In this document: positions 24,457 through 33,261 of the stretch, piece after piece | Layout: each line of letters starts with the position of its first letter | Numbering within the stretch: the first letter of the stretch is position 1 | NCBI GenBank assembly: GCA_040219275.1 | Contig: JAVJSU010000042.1 | Location: 1-64,000, forward strand | DNA from: JAVJSU01 sp040219275 | Lineage (GTDB): Bacteria; Chloroflexota; Anaerolineae; Aggregatilineales; Phototrophicaceae | DNA: 64,000 nt | Reading direction: 5' to 3' | Notes under the pieces: generated by a model | Told to the model about the DNA's origin: nothing | The model's input: only the letters and a program-made list of their open reading frames with translations | Databases searched by the model: none | Translations under genes and position numbers: made by a program

Positions 24457-25347
24457 ATGAGTTTAGACGTTGCCACGCTGTTAGCGGAAACGGGGTTGTC
24501 CCAATCGGGTGTGGTAAAGTCCACCGGACTCAACGCCCACCTTGACCGTTTAGCGCGGGGTGAAGTTAGCGAGGCGCAATTGCGGGCATATGCCGAACAT
24601 TTGAAGGTGCTGAATCACTTTTCTGGCGGTGAAATTCCGGTGGATTTCTGGGATGTGGCGGTTGACGGCGCGAGTGAATATGCACAGGTGGCGCAGATTG
24701 CCACACGCGGCGATTATGTCAGCGTATTGGCGCGGGCATTGGTGCGTTTTAAGGCATTTAAGGAATGGCCGACGGATACCGCTGTGAATGCTACTATTGG
24801 CTTGCTGGGAATCGCGGCGGATTATGTAACGGTGCATCCGGTACACGCTGTTTTGCACATCAATGGCGATACACCCGCGCAACAGACGATTTACCTGTGG
24901 CAACGCCTACTGACCGGCACCACCCGCACAATTCGCGGCAGAGAAACCTATTCGCATGGGGCATGGGCGCGACATAATGTGGTCGAACTATACACCTATG
25001 TGATCGGGCAATATGTCCATCATGAAGATGCGTGGGGCGTGAGCGGTTTTAAGCACAGCCTTGTCGGGGATTTTGAGCGCAACCGCAATCAGGTCGAGCA
25101 TCTTGGAATCAGCGCGGTGGTTCAGCACGTCATTAGTCCGGGCATATTTTCGTGGGTGTTTTTGAATATCGTCGAGATCGGTCAACTCGTGTTGTTGCGT
25201 GAGGTGAACTTCGCGCAGGCACGGGCGGATATTGGCATCAATCTGGTGGCGTGGCGGGCGTTCAAGGGATTTGATGCACGTAATCCGTCGGCGACGCAAG
25301 CACGGTTACGCGAACAATTGGCGCAAAAAGTAGTTCCAGAACACTAA
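24457..25347 (+). CDS. helical protein of unknown function
   Basis: The product is 296 residues from the chosen ATG (MSLDVATLLAETGL). It has a predicted helical N-terminus and a central aromatic- and histidine-rich region (TIRGRETYSHGAWARHNVV and YVIGQYVHHEDAWGVSG). I do not recognise a family. A GGAG lies 12 bases before this ATG; earlier starts at 24379 and 24382 would add CLACG and an acidic stretch. It is divergent from rsmA and probably independent. Confidence 0.55.
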   Translation: MSLDVATLLAETGLSQSGVVKSTGLNAHLDRLARGEVSEAQLRAYAEHLKVLNHFSGGEIPVDFWDVAVDGASEYAQVAQIATRGDYVSVLARALVRFKAFKEWPTDTAVNATIGLLGIAADYVTVHPVHAVLHINGDTPAQQTIYLWQRLLTGTTRTIRGRETYSHGAWARHNVVELYTYVIGQYVHHEDAWGVSGFKHSLVGDFERNRNQVEHLGISAVVQHVISPGIFSWVFLNIVEIGQLVLLREVNFAQARADIGINLVAWRAFKGFDARNPSATQARLREQLAQKVVPEH

Positions 25348-25458
25348 GTGTTGAGCGTTGGTTTGTATTTTTTACTGAATTATATATGTTTTTCGTAGGA
25401 CACATTTGAAATTTTAACTATACTTAAGCAATAAAGAATCATACTAGGAGAATACGCG

Positions 25459-26229
25459 ATGTCGTCTGCCCCGGCTTTGCCCATACATAATCAACGCTTT
25501 GTGATGACATTCGATAACAAAATGAGTGCCAGTGCCGTTCGTGTAGAGCCGGATTCCGACCCGATTCAGGCGATGCGAATTCTCGGTTTTAATCACGCCT
25601 TTCCGTGCATCTTCATCAGCGGCGGCGCATCCAACATGACCGACGATGACCGTCTTCGCATCCGTGAAATTATGTCGGTGGTCGCTAAATTTGCACAGGA
25701 CAAGGGCGCGGTGGTCGTGGATGGTGGCACAGAAGCCGGCGTGATGCAGATGATCGCCGATGCACGTTTGGCTGGCGGGCATTCGTTCCCGTTGGTGGGT
25801 GTGTCTCCGCTTGGAAAAGTGTCCTTCCCCGGTTATAAAAATCCGAACGAAGAAGCCTACCTCGAAGATAGCCACAGTCATTTTGTGCTGGTCGATGGCG
25901 ACAGTTGGGGTGCGGAAACCAAGTTCATCATCCGCCTGACCAATCGTATGGGTGGGGGCGGTAAGTTGCCGACGCTGGGTATCCTCATCAATGGTGGGGC
26001 GATTGCAATGGAAGAGGTTTATCTTGCCAGCACCAGCGAGATGAAATTCCCCATCATCATCCTAGAGGGAACGGGACGCGCCGCCGATGAAATTTCCACC
26101 GCCTTCCGCACCGGACGCACCAACCGCGCTATTCTCAAAGCCATCCTCGCTGGCGGAGATTTAAGCCTCGTCCCGACCATCGAAGGCGTTGAAGGCATCC
26201 GCGAAAAATTGCTGGAAAAATTCGTCTAA
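25459..26229 (+). CDS. LSDAT/SLOG superfamily nucleotide-sensor-like protein
   Basis: The 256-residue Rossmann-like protein carries the LSDAT pattern of the SLOG superfamily: PCIFISGGASNM (49-60) and VVVDGGTEAGVM (85-96), then a loop with HFVLVDGDSWGAETK and LGILINGGAIAMEEV. LSDAT is related to the N-terminal domain of TRPM channels and is predicted to bind NAD-derived or other nucleotide ligands. It stands alone with no fused effector. An AGGAGA ribosome binding site lies near 25446. Ligand and role are inferred from family only. Confidence 0.72.
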   Translation: MSSAPALPIHNQRFVMTFDNKMSASAVRVEPDSDPIQAMRILGFNHAFPCIFISGGASNMTDDDRLRIREIMSVVAKFAQDKGAVVVDGGTEAGVMQMIADARLAGGHSFPLVGVSPLGKVSFPGYKNPNEEAYLEDSHSHFVLVDGDSWGAETKFIIRLTNRMGGGGKLPTLGILINGGAIAMEEVYLASTSEMKFPIIILEGTGRAADEISTAFRTGRTNRAILKAILAGGDLSLVPTIEGVEGIREKLLEKFV

Positions 26230-26424
26230 GTTCAAGCTCCCCGCGTTAATCAAATACAATCTTTATGATGCCTGTCGTCTCCACGAGGGGTATTTTTATT
26301 TCCCTAAATTATGAAAAAATTACGAATAATTGCATCTTAACTTTTGTTTCAGAATTGTTATAGTACGATAGGTGTGTAATCTAACGTTATATTTCAATTC
26401 AATCATTCATCAAGGAACTTTCAA

Positions 26425-27321
26425 ATGCGTGCAAAACTTATCAAACTCACTCTTATTTTTAGTATCATGATTGCTAGCTTATTGATGGTTGTGATGCCCG
26501 CTTATGCGGCGACTTCGGTTGATTATAATGGAACGCTTGGGGTAGACACTGTATCTGCATGGTTCAACGGGTGCACAGCCGCTTATGAAGATATGAATTT
26601 TCATGCACAACCCTTTTATGTAGATGCTGATGGTAGTTACACACTTGAAACCATCGCCGCGACTGGAATGCCTGTCGTTGCCCACGATACCCACATTGCC
26701 CTTTACACTCCGTCGTTTAATGCAGGCGATTATACGGAAAATTGCATTGCTCATAATGATGATACCAATGGATTTTTTCCAGAGATTAATCGGACTTTGA
26801 GCGCAAATGTGCAGTACTATCTTGTGACTCTACATGCTTATTCCGGCTCTGCTCCCGGCGCGACTTTCACTAATCGCATTGCCGGTGCGGGTAACATCAC
26901 GCTTGGCTTGCTTCCGGTACCAACAACTGCACCCACGGTAAATGTTATTCCGAGCGATGGTCGCTTGAACTCGCGTCTCGGCGATATTGATGCGGTCATT
27001 TACCCCGGACGTGACGGCAAGGGCGACACCGCCATGCACGTTTACTGTGTAAATCAACTCAGCGCGGAAGGGTTTATCGCCATGGTCATTACACAGGATG
27101 ATCTGCCAGAAAATCCGGTCAGCGAAAATACGCTCTTGCTCCAAAGCGACACCTGCGAAGGCACTGTCGAGTTTTATGCGCTGGCGGCGGGCGGACAATA
27201 CGCTTATCAGGTCAACGTCGGTCCGGGCATCGAAGGTACGGTTCACGAATATCTGTTTAATGATATTAACGGTGAAGACCTCGTCATGCGGACGTTCAAC
27301 CTCTACGAACTCGGCGACTAA
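26425..27321 (+). CDS. secreted two-domain protein, unknown function
   Basis: The 298-residue protein has a clear signal peptide (about residues 1-29, ending PAYA). The first domain (30-155) is a beta-sandwich-like part with FNGCTAAYEDMNF and HIALYTPSF, resembling pre-peptidase C-terminal or lectin-like modules. The second (about 170-298) begins after a proline/threonine linker. Paired cysteines suggest disulfides outside the cell. AAGGAA lies eight bases before the ATG. A strong terminator follows. Confidence 0.65.
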   Translation: MRAKLIKLTLIFSIMIASLLMVVMPAYAATSVDYNGTLGVDTVSAWFNGCTAAYEDMNFHAQPFYVDADGSYTLETIAATGMPVVAHDTHIALYTPSFNAGDYTENCIAHNDDTNGFFPEINRTLSANVQYYLVTLHAYSGSAPGATFTNRIAGAGNITLGLLPVPTTAPTVNVIPSDGRLNSRLGDIDAVIYPGRDGKGDTAMHVYCVNQLSAEGFIAMVITQDDLPENPVSENTLLLQSDTCEGTVEFYALAAGGQYAYQVNVGPGIEGTVHEYLFNDINGEDLVMRTFNLYELGD

Positions 27322-27341
27322 ATCTTAAACCACCGAATTTT

Positions 27342-27374
27342 AAAAAGGCGATAGACACGTTCTGTCGCCTTTTT
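27342..27374 (+). terminator. intrinsic terminator
   Basis: AAAAAGGCGA at 27342-27351 pairs with TCGCCTTTTTT around 27364-27374, a hairpin with T run just after the secreted protein gene. Confidence 0.8.
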
Positions 27375-27446
27375 TGAGCGATGCAATCTCGCCGAAACTC
27401 AAAGCCAGATCTTACAATACCCCCAAAATCGTGGGGGATGTTGGTT

Positions 27447-27614
27447 TTAAAAACCTGTAGAATAAGGTACACAGTAATCATCAGGCGGTTTATTTGATAC
27501 GCAGGTGAGAAAATCCGAACCTTTGTACAAATTTACGCCCTGTAAATAGACTCCACCTTCATATTCAGATATACTGAACAATACACAACCCTTAGGTAAA
27601 GGTATGGTTTTAGA
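27447..27614 (-). other. possible gene remnant on minus strand
   Basis: The minus strand here encodes a plausible secreted-protein-like tail (PLPKGCVLFSISEYEGG and VYLQGVNLYKGSDFLTCV), ending at 27447, in a gap that the AAA gene does not cover. The longer frame to 27842 runs antisense over the AAA gene and is not credible there. It may be the tail of a lost gene or chance. No promoter or start can be shown. Confidence 0.25.
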
Positions 27615-27620
27615 GTGAGC

Positions 27621-28898
27621 ATGATTCCACCCACCGCGTTTTCCCTCAAGACCGATGCGTTTAGCAGTTGGATCGAACAAGAGTGGATCCCCAACCGGAC
27701 GGAAACCAATCTCATCACCGTAAAAGGGCGCATGGAATGTGTCGATAACACGGTTTTGCGTCGCTTCAAATCGGATTTCGCTTTGCCGCAAGGATTTACG
27801 TATGCGGGATATGAAGCCGTCTCCTGTCCCATCGCGCCACATACCAACATCGCCTATACAGAGAAAATGGCGTATCAGGCGGGGGCGTTCATTTATAAGT
27901 TTGTCGGCTTAGATGAAATCGTCGATGTGCTGGTGATTTCCGGTTTCTTTAACGATCAGACGGATGGCATGGTTTGCGTCGTCTGTATGCCGGAAGTCTT
28001 TTTACCGGTGTGGGCAGGCTTTTTGAAGGAATGTTTCCGCATTGCCCGTTCATTGCGCCCCAGCAAAAAAGTGGTGATCGTTGGCGGGCGGCAGGACGCG
28101 TTTGAACCGACTGTCGATTGGGATGATATTGTCATGCCGGATAAGCTCAAGCATGAGATCATCAACGATGTTGAGTCGTTTTTTACACGCGGTATTGAGG
28201 TCTATAAACGTCTAAAGCTCAAGCCCTTCCGCAAATTGTTGCTGGCGGGCGTGCCGGGGACGGGTAAGACCATGCTCTGCAATGCGCTGGCGAAATGGTG
28301 CATTGAGCGTGAATATCTGGTGATTTACATTTCTAGCGCCGATCAATATGGCTCGACCTTCAATAAGATCGAACATGCGCTCTCGGTGGCATCAACATCC
28401 AGTTTGCCGACGCTGATTATCCTTGAAGAGCTAGACGCGTATCTCAACAAGAAGGAAAAAGCGGTCATCCTGAACGTGCTTGATGGTGCGGAATCTGCCA
28501 TCAATGACAAAGGGACGCTGTTAATTTCCACGACCAATTATCCTGAAGCGATTGACGAACGCGTGCTTAAGCGTCCCGGACGTTTGGATCGTATCTTCAT
28601 CGTGCCGGAGGTCAAGACGCAGGAAAATGCGGAAGAAATGCTCCGCAAATATCTGGATGTGATGTGGCGTGATGAACATAGCATGGTCGCGCAGAAGCTA
28701 GTTGGCTATCCGGGCGCGTTTATCCGTGAAGTCGCCATCCATGCACTGACGCACGTCGCCTACGAAGACTTGACCGAGCTTTCTGTCGAATTGCTTGATG
28801 CGTCTTTCCAACGCCTGAAAGATCAGATCGACGCAAAAGACGATTTCCTGATTGAACGGATGAACGGCGTTTCCGCACAACCCGAAACTGCAAATTAA
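27621..28898 (+). CDS. AAA-family ATPase with unrecognised N-terminal domain
   Basis: The 425-residue protein has a Walker A GVPGTGKT (210-217), a Walker B-like IILEELDAY near 268-276 with glutamate where aspartate is usual, sensor-1 STTNYPEAI and arginine-finger segment RPGRLDRIF. This is the FtsH/Vps4-like arrangement. Residues 1-190 hold no recognised family and may bind substrates. No protease or partner gene lies beside it. The ATG at 27621 is preferred over GTG at 27615. An unfoldase or remodelling role is likely, but the substrate is unknown. Confidence 0.85.
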   Translation: MIPPTAFSLKTDAFSSWIEQEWIPNRTETNLITVKGRMECVDNTVLRRFKSDFALPQGFTYAGYEAVSCPIAPHTNIAYTEKMAYQAGAFIYKFVGLDEIVDVLVISGFFNDQTDGMVCVVCMPEVFLPVWAGFLKECFRIARSLRPSKKVVIVGGRQDAFEPTVDWDDIVMPDKLKHEIINDVESFFTRGIEVYKRLKLKPFRKLLLAGVPGTGKTMLCNALAKWCIEREYLVIYISSADQYGSTFNKIEHALSVASTSSLPTLIILEELDAYLNKKEKAVILNVLDGAESAINDKGTLLISTTNYPEAIDERVLKRPGRLDRIFIVPEVKTQENAEEMLRKYLDVMWRDEHSMVAQKLVGYPGAFIREVAIHALTHVAYEDLTELSVELLDASFQRLKDQIDAKDDFLIERMNGVSAQPETAN

Positions 28899-28931
28899 TC
28901 GGCTAATTCATCAACATTGAATAACGTAATC

Positions 28932-28964
28932 AAGGACAGATCAACAGCGGTCTGTCCTTTTTGT
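28932..28964 (+). terminator. intrinsic terminator of the AAA gene
   Basis: AAGGACAGA (28932-28940) pairs with TCTGTCCTT (28951-28959), followed by TTTTG. Confidence 0.8.
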
Positions 28965-29044
28965 TTGCCCATCGCCCGATCTTCTGGCGATGATTTTTTG
29001 CTTGAACGGGTCAAGCTGGGTCTTGCCGGATAATAAAAGCCGAT

Positions 29045-29050
29045 TATAAT
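29045..29050 (+). promoter_or_regulatory. -10 element of the M3 peptidase gene
   Basis: TATAAT lies 42 bases before the chosen ATG. The alternative TTG start at 29062 would fall only a few bases from the expected transcription start, supporting the inner start. Confidence 0.5.
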
Positions 29051-29091
29051 ATGTTTTACCTTTGAAAATTATTTTAAACGAGGTCAACACG

Positions 29092-30798
29092 ATGTATGAT
29101 ACTTTACCAAAAGATGCAACGGTTGCGCTGGAATGGTCATTCGATAAATTTCAGCCTTATCTGGATGCACTGCTAGAGCGCGACCTGAGCGCAGATAACG
29201 TCGATGCTTGGATGGCGGACTGGTCGTCTATTGCCAAACTGATGAACGAAGTGGTGATCCGCTTACAGGTGGCGACCACACAAAACACTGAAGATGAAGC
29301 CATCGAAGCGCGCTTTAATGCCTTTATGGAAAATATCTATCCGCAGGCGATGACCTATACCAACAAACTCAATCATAAATTGCTGGATAGTGGTTTACAG
29401 CCGGAAAATTTCGCCGTGCCGTTACGCAATATGCGGGCGGATGCCGAATTATTCCGCGAGGAAAATCTGGTGCTGGAAACACAAAAGAGCAAATTAGACA
29501 TCGAGTTTGATAAGCTGATGGGCGCACAGACGGTTGAATGGGAAGGCGAGGAGCGGACTCTGCCCCAGATGTCACCGATTCTGCTCGAACAGGATCGAGC
29601 ACGCCGGGAAAAAGCATGGCGCTTGATGGTGGATCGCAATTTGCAAGACCGTGACGCGCTCAATGACCTGTGGGTGCGCTACATGGATTTACGCGGGCAG
29701 ATTGCCGCCAACGCTGATATGCCAGATTATCGCGCGTATCAATGGAAGGCGATGCAACGCTTTGATTATTCGCCGCAGGATGCCGAAACCTTCCAGAGGG
29801 CGATTGAAGCAGTGGCTGTGCCGGCGGCGCAACGCATCCGCGAGAAGAAACGTTCCCGCCTCGGTGTGGATTCACTCCGTCCGTGGGATACGATGGTTGA
29901 TCCTGATGGCAAGCCACCCCTCAAGCCGTATGAGTCCACGTCAGATTTAATTGAAGGCATGACGACCATGTTCAGCGGGGTTGATCCGGCGCTCGGCGCA
30001 TATTTCCAGACGATGCGTAACGAAGATTTGCTTGATCTCGAAAATCGCAAAGGCAAAGCGCCCGGTGGTTATTGCACCGATTTACCGCTGGCGAAACGTC
30101 CGTTTATCTTCATGAATTCGGTTGGTTTGCATGATGATGTCCAGACCCTTTTGCATGAGGGCGGTCATGCTTTTCATGCCTTTGAAGCCTTAAAGTTGCC
30201 GTATGTGCAACAGCAAAACCCGCCGATGGAATTCGCCGAAGTCGCTTCGATGTCAATGGAATTGCTCGGTGCGCCTTACCTGACGAAAGCACAGGGCGGT
30301 TTTTATGACGAAGCCGATGCCGCTCGTGCGCGTTTAGATCATCTGGAAACCAGCATCATGTTCTGGCCCTATATGGCGGTGGTGGATGCCTTCCAGCATT
30401 GGGTCTATACCAATCACAAAGCGGCGACTGATCCGGCGAATTGTGATGCGAAATGGGGCGAATTGTGGGATCGCTTCATGCCGGGCATTGATTACAGTGG
30501 CTTAGAGGATGTGCGCGTCACGGGCTGGCATCGCAAATTGCACATCTTCCAGATTCCGTTTTACTATATCGAATATGGGCTGGCGCAATTGGGCGCGGTG
30601 CAGGTGTGGGGCAACTCATTGACCGATCAAGCTGGCGCGATTCAGAGCTATTTGAACGCGTTGGCGCTGGGTGGCACGGCGACCTTGCCCGCGTTGTTCC
30701 AGACGGCTGGCGCAAAATTTGGTTTCGATGCCGATACCCTCAAACAAGCGGTGGACTTGATGGAAACGACTATCGAGTCACTCGACGCGGTGTCGTAA
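29092..30798 (+). CDS. M3 family oligoendopeptidase
   Basis: The 568-residue zinc metallopeptidase degrades small peptides in the cytoplasm. The zinc motif HEGGH is at 355-359, with E383 in MEFAEVASMS as third ligand. KAPGGYCTDLPLAKRPFIFM and GWHRKLHIFQIPFYYIEY match the PepF/M3B group. The ATG at 29092 has GAGG upstream and follows a TATAAT; the track frame begins ten codons earlier at a weak TTG. A weak GGGCGATCA...TGGTCGCCC hairpin at 30832-30854 may end transcription. Confidence 0.93.
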   Translation: MYDTLPKDATVALEWSFDKFQPYLDALLERDLSADNVDAWMADWSSIAKLMNEVVIRLQVATTQNTEDEAIEARFNAFMENIYPQAMTYTNKLNHKLLDSGLQPENFAVPLRNMRADAELFREENLVLETQKSKLDIEFDKLMGAQTVEWEGEERTLPQMSPILLEQDRARREKAWRLMVDRNLQDRDALNDLWVRYMDLRGQIAANADMPDYRAYQWKAMQRFDYSPQDAETFQRAIEAVAVPAAQRIREKKRSRLGVDSLRPWDTMVDPDGKPPLKPYESTSDLIEGMTTMFSGVDPALGAYFQTMRNEDLLDLENRKGKAPGGYCTDLPLAKRPFIFMNSVGLHDDVQTLLHEGGHAFHAFEALKLPYVQQQNPPMEFAEVASMSMELLGAPYLTKAQGGFYDEADAARARLDHLETSIMFWPYMAVVDAFQHWVYTNHKAATDPANCDAKWGELWDRFMPGIDYSGLEDVRVTGWHRKLHIFQIPFYYIEYGLAQLGAVQVWGNSLTDQAGAIQSYLNALALGGTATLPALFQTAGAKFGFDADTLKQAVDLMETTIESLDAVS

Positions 30799-31002
30799 GC
30801 CGGGCAATCAGGACGTAAAATAATCATGCGAAGGGCGATCATCATGGTCGCCCTGATCTAAAGCATATGTTTTTTGCTGAAAATCGCGCCAATTTGCAAC
30901 ATTGTAACAACTATTGAGAAACCTTCGCTTGGCTAAATGCCATTTGCACTCTACAATAAATTAAGCAAGAACTCAGACTTCCTCTTAAGTGCGGGACAAG
31001 CT

Positions 31003-32004
31003 ATGAGCGAACAATCAGATGTAACTGTAAAAATAGATGATCGTGTACGTTTAATGTCTGCTGTGTTGGCGGCGACCACATATCCAGAAGATATGCAAAA
31101 GGTCAAGCCACATGGCACACATGCCCATGCACGGGCGTTATTAAAATATGCAAAAGACTTTGCCGATCACCCTGCGGTGAAATCCACACAGGGCTTGCTG
31201 GATCAAAACACGCCTATCGAGGCGCTGTTTACGCTCGTCTTGATGATGACCGAATTGCCAGAACTTAACCTGACGACTGCGCCTTCATGGATGCCAGCAG
31301 GCTATGATGCACAACTACGCGACTTTTATAAAACCGCGAAGTTGGCTGAATTCTGGAATAAAGAAAAGAGCGCGTGGGATAGAACCGTGCGTGAGGGGCA
31401 AGGTGTATTTAACAATATCACCTTTAAAGATTTTCTGTCGCAATTTTTGCCACCCATTGAGGAGAATCTGGTCTTTATGCCCAATATCTCCTATCCGGCA
31501 TCCTATGACATCGGGATTCGTGTGGGCAATGAACTGATCTGCATTGCACCGCCGCCGCTGGCATGGGGGGATAGCCCGCCGTGGCCCTATGATGAACCGA
31601 CCATGCTCACCCATAGCTATCAGGTCGCGTTGACGGTTTTCGGGCGGGCATTGCTCGTCAATTATTTACGCGCCAACTCCGATCAGATGGTGGAAATCAG
31701 CAAAGATGATTTGCCGGTTGCCGATCAGTTCAAGGCGCAACATCCCACATGGGAAGATCAATTCACGGCGCTGTTTTCTATGGCGGCGGTGGCGATGTAC
31801 TTTGAAAGCCACGTCAGCGAGTTGGAGTATAAATCTTACGTGCTGATGCAAAAGAAAGCCTATGGCATGGCGTTGTTGCCGGGGACGGTCAGCGTGATGC
31901 GCCGCTACTTAAAAGAGGTGGGCGGCAAATACAATAACTTGATCGAATTTTTGCCGATTTTCCCCAAGCAATTGCGTGTCGCGCAGAAGATCGTGACGCT
32001 GTAG
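31003..32004 (+). CDS. unknown helical protein
   Basis: The 333-residue product (MSEQSDVTVKIDD start, about 66 bases into the longest frame) is mostly helical with no signal peptide. FMPNISYPASYDIGIRVG and PPLAWGDSPPWPYDEPTMLT are its most distinctive segments; a metal or zinc motif is not evident. A TACAAT -10 (30951-30956) lies upstream. I do not recognise a family with confidence. A terminator follows. Confidence 0.6.
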   Translation: MSEQSDVTVKIDDRVRLMSAVLAATTYPEDMQKVKPHGTHAHARALLKYAKDFADHPAVKSTQGLLDQNTPIEALFTLVLMMTELPELNLTTAPSWMPAGYDAQLRDFYKTAKLAEFWNKEKSAWDRTVREGQGVFNNITFKDFLSQFLPPIEENLVFMPNISYPASYDIGIRVGNELICIAPPPLAWGDSPPWPYDEPTMLTHSYQVALTVFGRALLVNYLRANSDQMVEISKDDLPVADQFKAQHPTWEDQFTALFSMAAVAMYFESHVSELEYKSYVLMQKKAYGMALLPGTVSVMRRYLKEVGGKYNNLIEFLPIFPKQLRVAQKIVTL

Positions 32005-32035
32005 GGTAGGTAGTGTGAAGTAAGAAGATTTTTGT

Positions 32036-32066
32036 GGGCGTATTTCATCTGAAGTACGCCCTTTTT
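32036..32066 (+). terminator. intrinsic terminator
   Basis: GGGCGTA (32036-32042) pairs with TACGCCC (32055-32061) and is followed by TTTTT. Confidence 0.8.
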
Positions 32067-32086
32067 GATTCGTTTACTTTATCGGG

Positions 32087-32488
32087 CTATTTAGCGTCGC
32101 GTAGTGTCTGCATAAGCGTCGCCAGCGCGTCTATTTCGACGGGCTTTTGCAGGAAGGCGGCAACACCAGCACGGTTCGCTTTGAGCGTGATGGTCGCGTT
32201 GTCGCCGGAGCGCATCAGCACAATTTTGACGTTCGGCGCGGCACGGCGGAACGTCTTTGTGATGGCGATGAAATCCGTGTCTGTCGGGTTAATATCCACC
32301 AGCAAAACGTTTGGTTGTAGCGTTTGCGCCTGTTCGATTCCCGCCAGTCCACTTTCATGAAAGCCATGAAAGACGATCTCCGGCGTGGAGTTAAAATAAG
32401 CGGTCAGTTGGCGACGCGTCGTGTCCCATTCGTGATCGCCGATGATGGCAAGCACGTTTAACGGTGAAGGTACGGGTTGTTCTGTCAT
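32087..32488 (-). CDS. stand-alone receiver (response regulator) protein
   Basis: The 133-residue protein is a CheY-like receiver with phosphoacceptor D65 (VLLVDINP) and conserved K115 (FLQKPVE). The acidic pair near the N-terminus is only partly kept (GDHE). It has no output domain, so it probably signals by binding a partner. It starts 10 bases after the TetR gene stop and is probably in the same operon. No histidine kinase is nearby. Confidence 0.82.
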   Translation of the reverse strand: MTEQPVPSPLNVLAIIGDHEWDTTRRQLTAYFNSTPEIVFHGFHESGLAGIEQAQTLQPNVLLVDINPTDTDFIAITKTFRRAAPNVKIVLMRSGDNATITLKANRAGVAAFLQKPVEIDALATLMQTLRDAK

Positions 32489-32498
32489 CGGGTGTCTT

Positions 32499-33110
32499 TC
32501 ATTTTGTAGGGGGCGCGGTGCGATAATACATGGTGAAGATCATCCCCGCCATATCTTCCGGCGTGTAGGTGTTATCGGATTCCAGCCACCAGAGCGATAA
32601 ACGCATCATCGCACCCGCCGCGAATTGTGCCATAAAATCAATCGGTGGCGCATCATCAATGCCGAAACTATACACACCGTCTCTCAGATTTCTAAAATGC
32701 GATTTTGCCAGATAATCGACCATTTTCTGATGCAAATACGCGCTCCCGTTTGATCCATACAGCGCGATGAACGACTCCGCCTGTTTGCGGACATTCCCGA
32801 AGAAAATCTGCCACGAAACGAACTCTCGGCGCGGAAAGGGCAGGTTGAGCATTTGCTCATTGACGATGGCAGATTCAGTTTCCAGAATTTCCTCAACAAC
32901 CGTCCACACAATATCATCTTTGCTTTCAAAGTGCAGATAAAACGTGCCGTAGCCGAAATCTGCGCGGTCAGTAATCGCCTGAATTGTCAGGGCTTGATAG
33001 CCGACTTCCAGCAATAATTCGCGGGTGGCTTGCTTAAGCGCCTCGTAGGTTTGCAGTTTACGGCGTTCCGCCCGGTTCAGATTTGTAGATGCTGTGTTTA
33101 TCACTGACAT
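32499..33110 (-). CDS. TetR family transcriptional regulator
   Basis: The 203-residue protein has the TetR helix-turn-helix at about 15-65 (GYQALTIQAITDRADFGYGT and FYLHFESKDDI) followed by a ligand-binding helical domain. It is divergent from the cytochrome P450 gene (33262), a classic regulator-target layout, and is followed by a receiver protein. The ligand is unknown. Confidence 0.9.
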   Translation of the reverse strand: MSVINTASTNLNRAERRKLQTYEALKQATRELLLEVGYQALTIQAITDRADFGYGTFYLHFESKDDIVWTVVEEILETESAIVNEQMLNLPFPRREFVSWQIFFGNVRKQAESFIALYGSNGSAYLHQKMVDYLAKSHFRNLRDGVYSFGIDDAPPIDFMAQFAAGAMMRLSLWWLESDNTYTPEDMAGMIFTMYYRTAPPTK

Positions 33111-33169
33111 GGTGTCAACTCTGATGATTTGCGACTGATTGCCCCTTTAGTTTAGCGTATATGGTAGAT

Positions 33170-33239
33170 AGTTGTCAGTTCACAGTTTTTAGTTATCAGT
33201 GAAAAGCTAAATGTATGGCGCGACGTATCAGGTCGCCCT
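33170..33239. repeat. mixed repeats in the TetR/P450 gap
   Basis: GTTGTCAGTTCACAG and TTTAGTTATCAGTG belong to the TTACTGACAA family. Next to them, GTATGGCGCGACGTATCAGG followed by TCGCCC (33213-33239) is a GGGCGACC-type palindrome. Both lie in the shared promoter region. Confidence 0.5.
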
Positions 33240-33261
33240 GAGCAAAAGAGGAGTGTACAGC

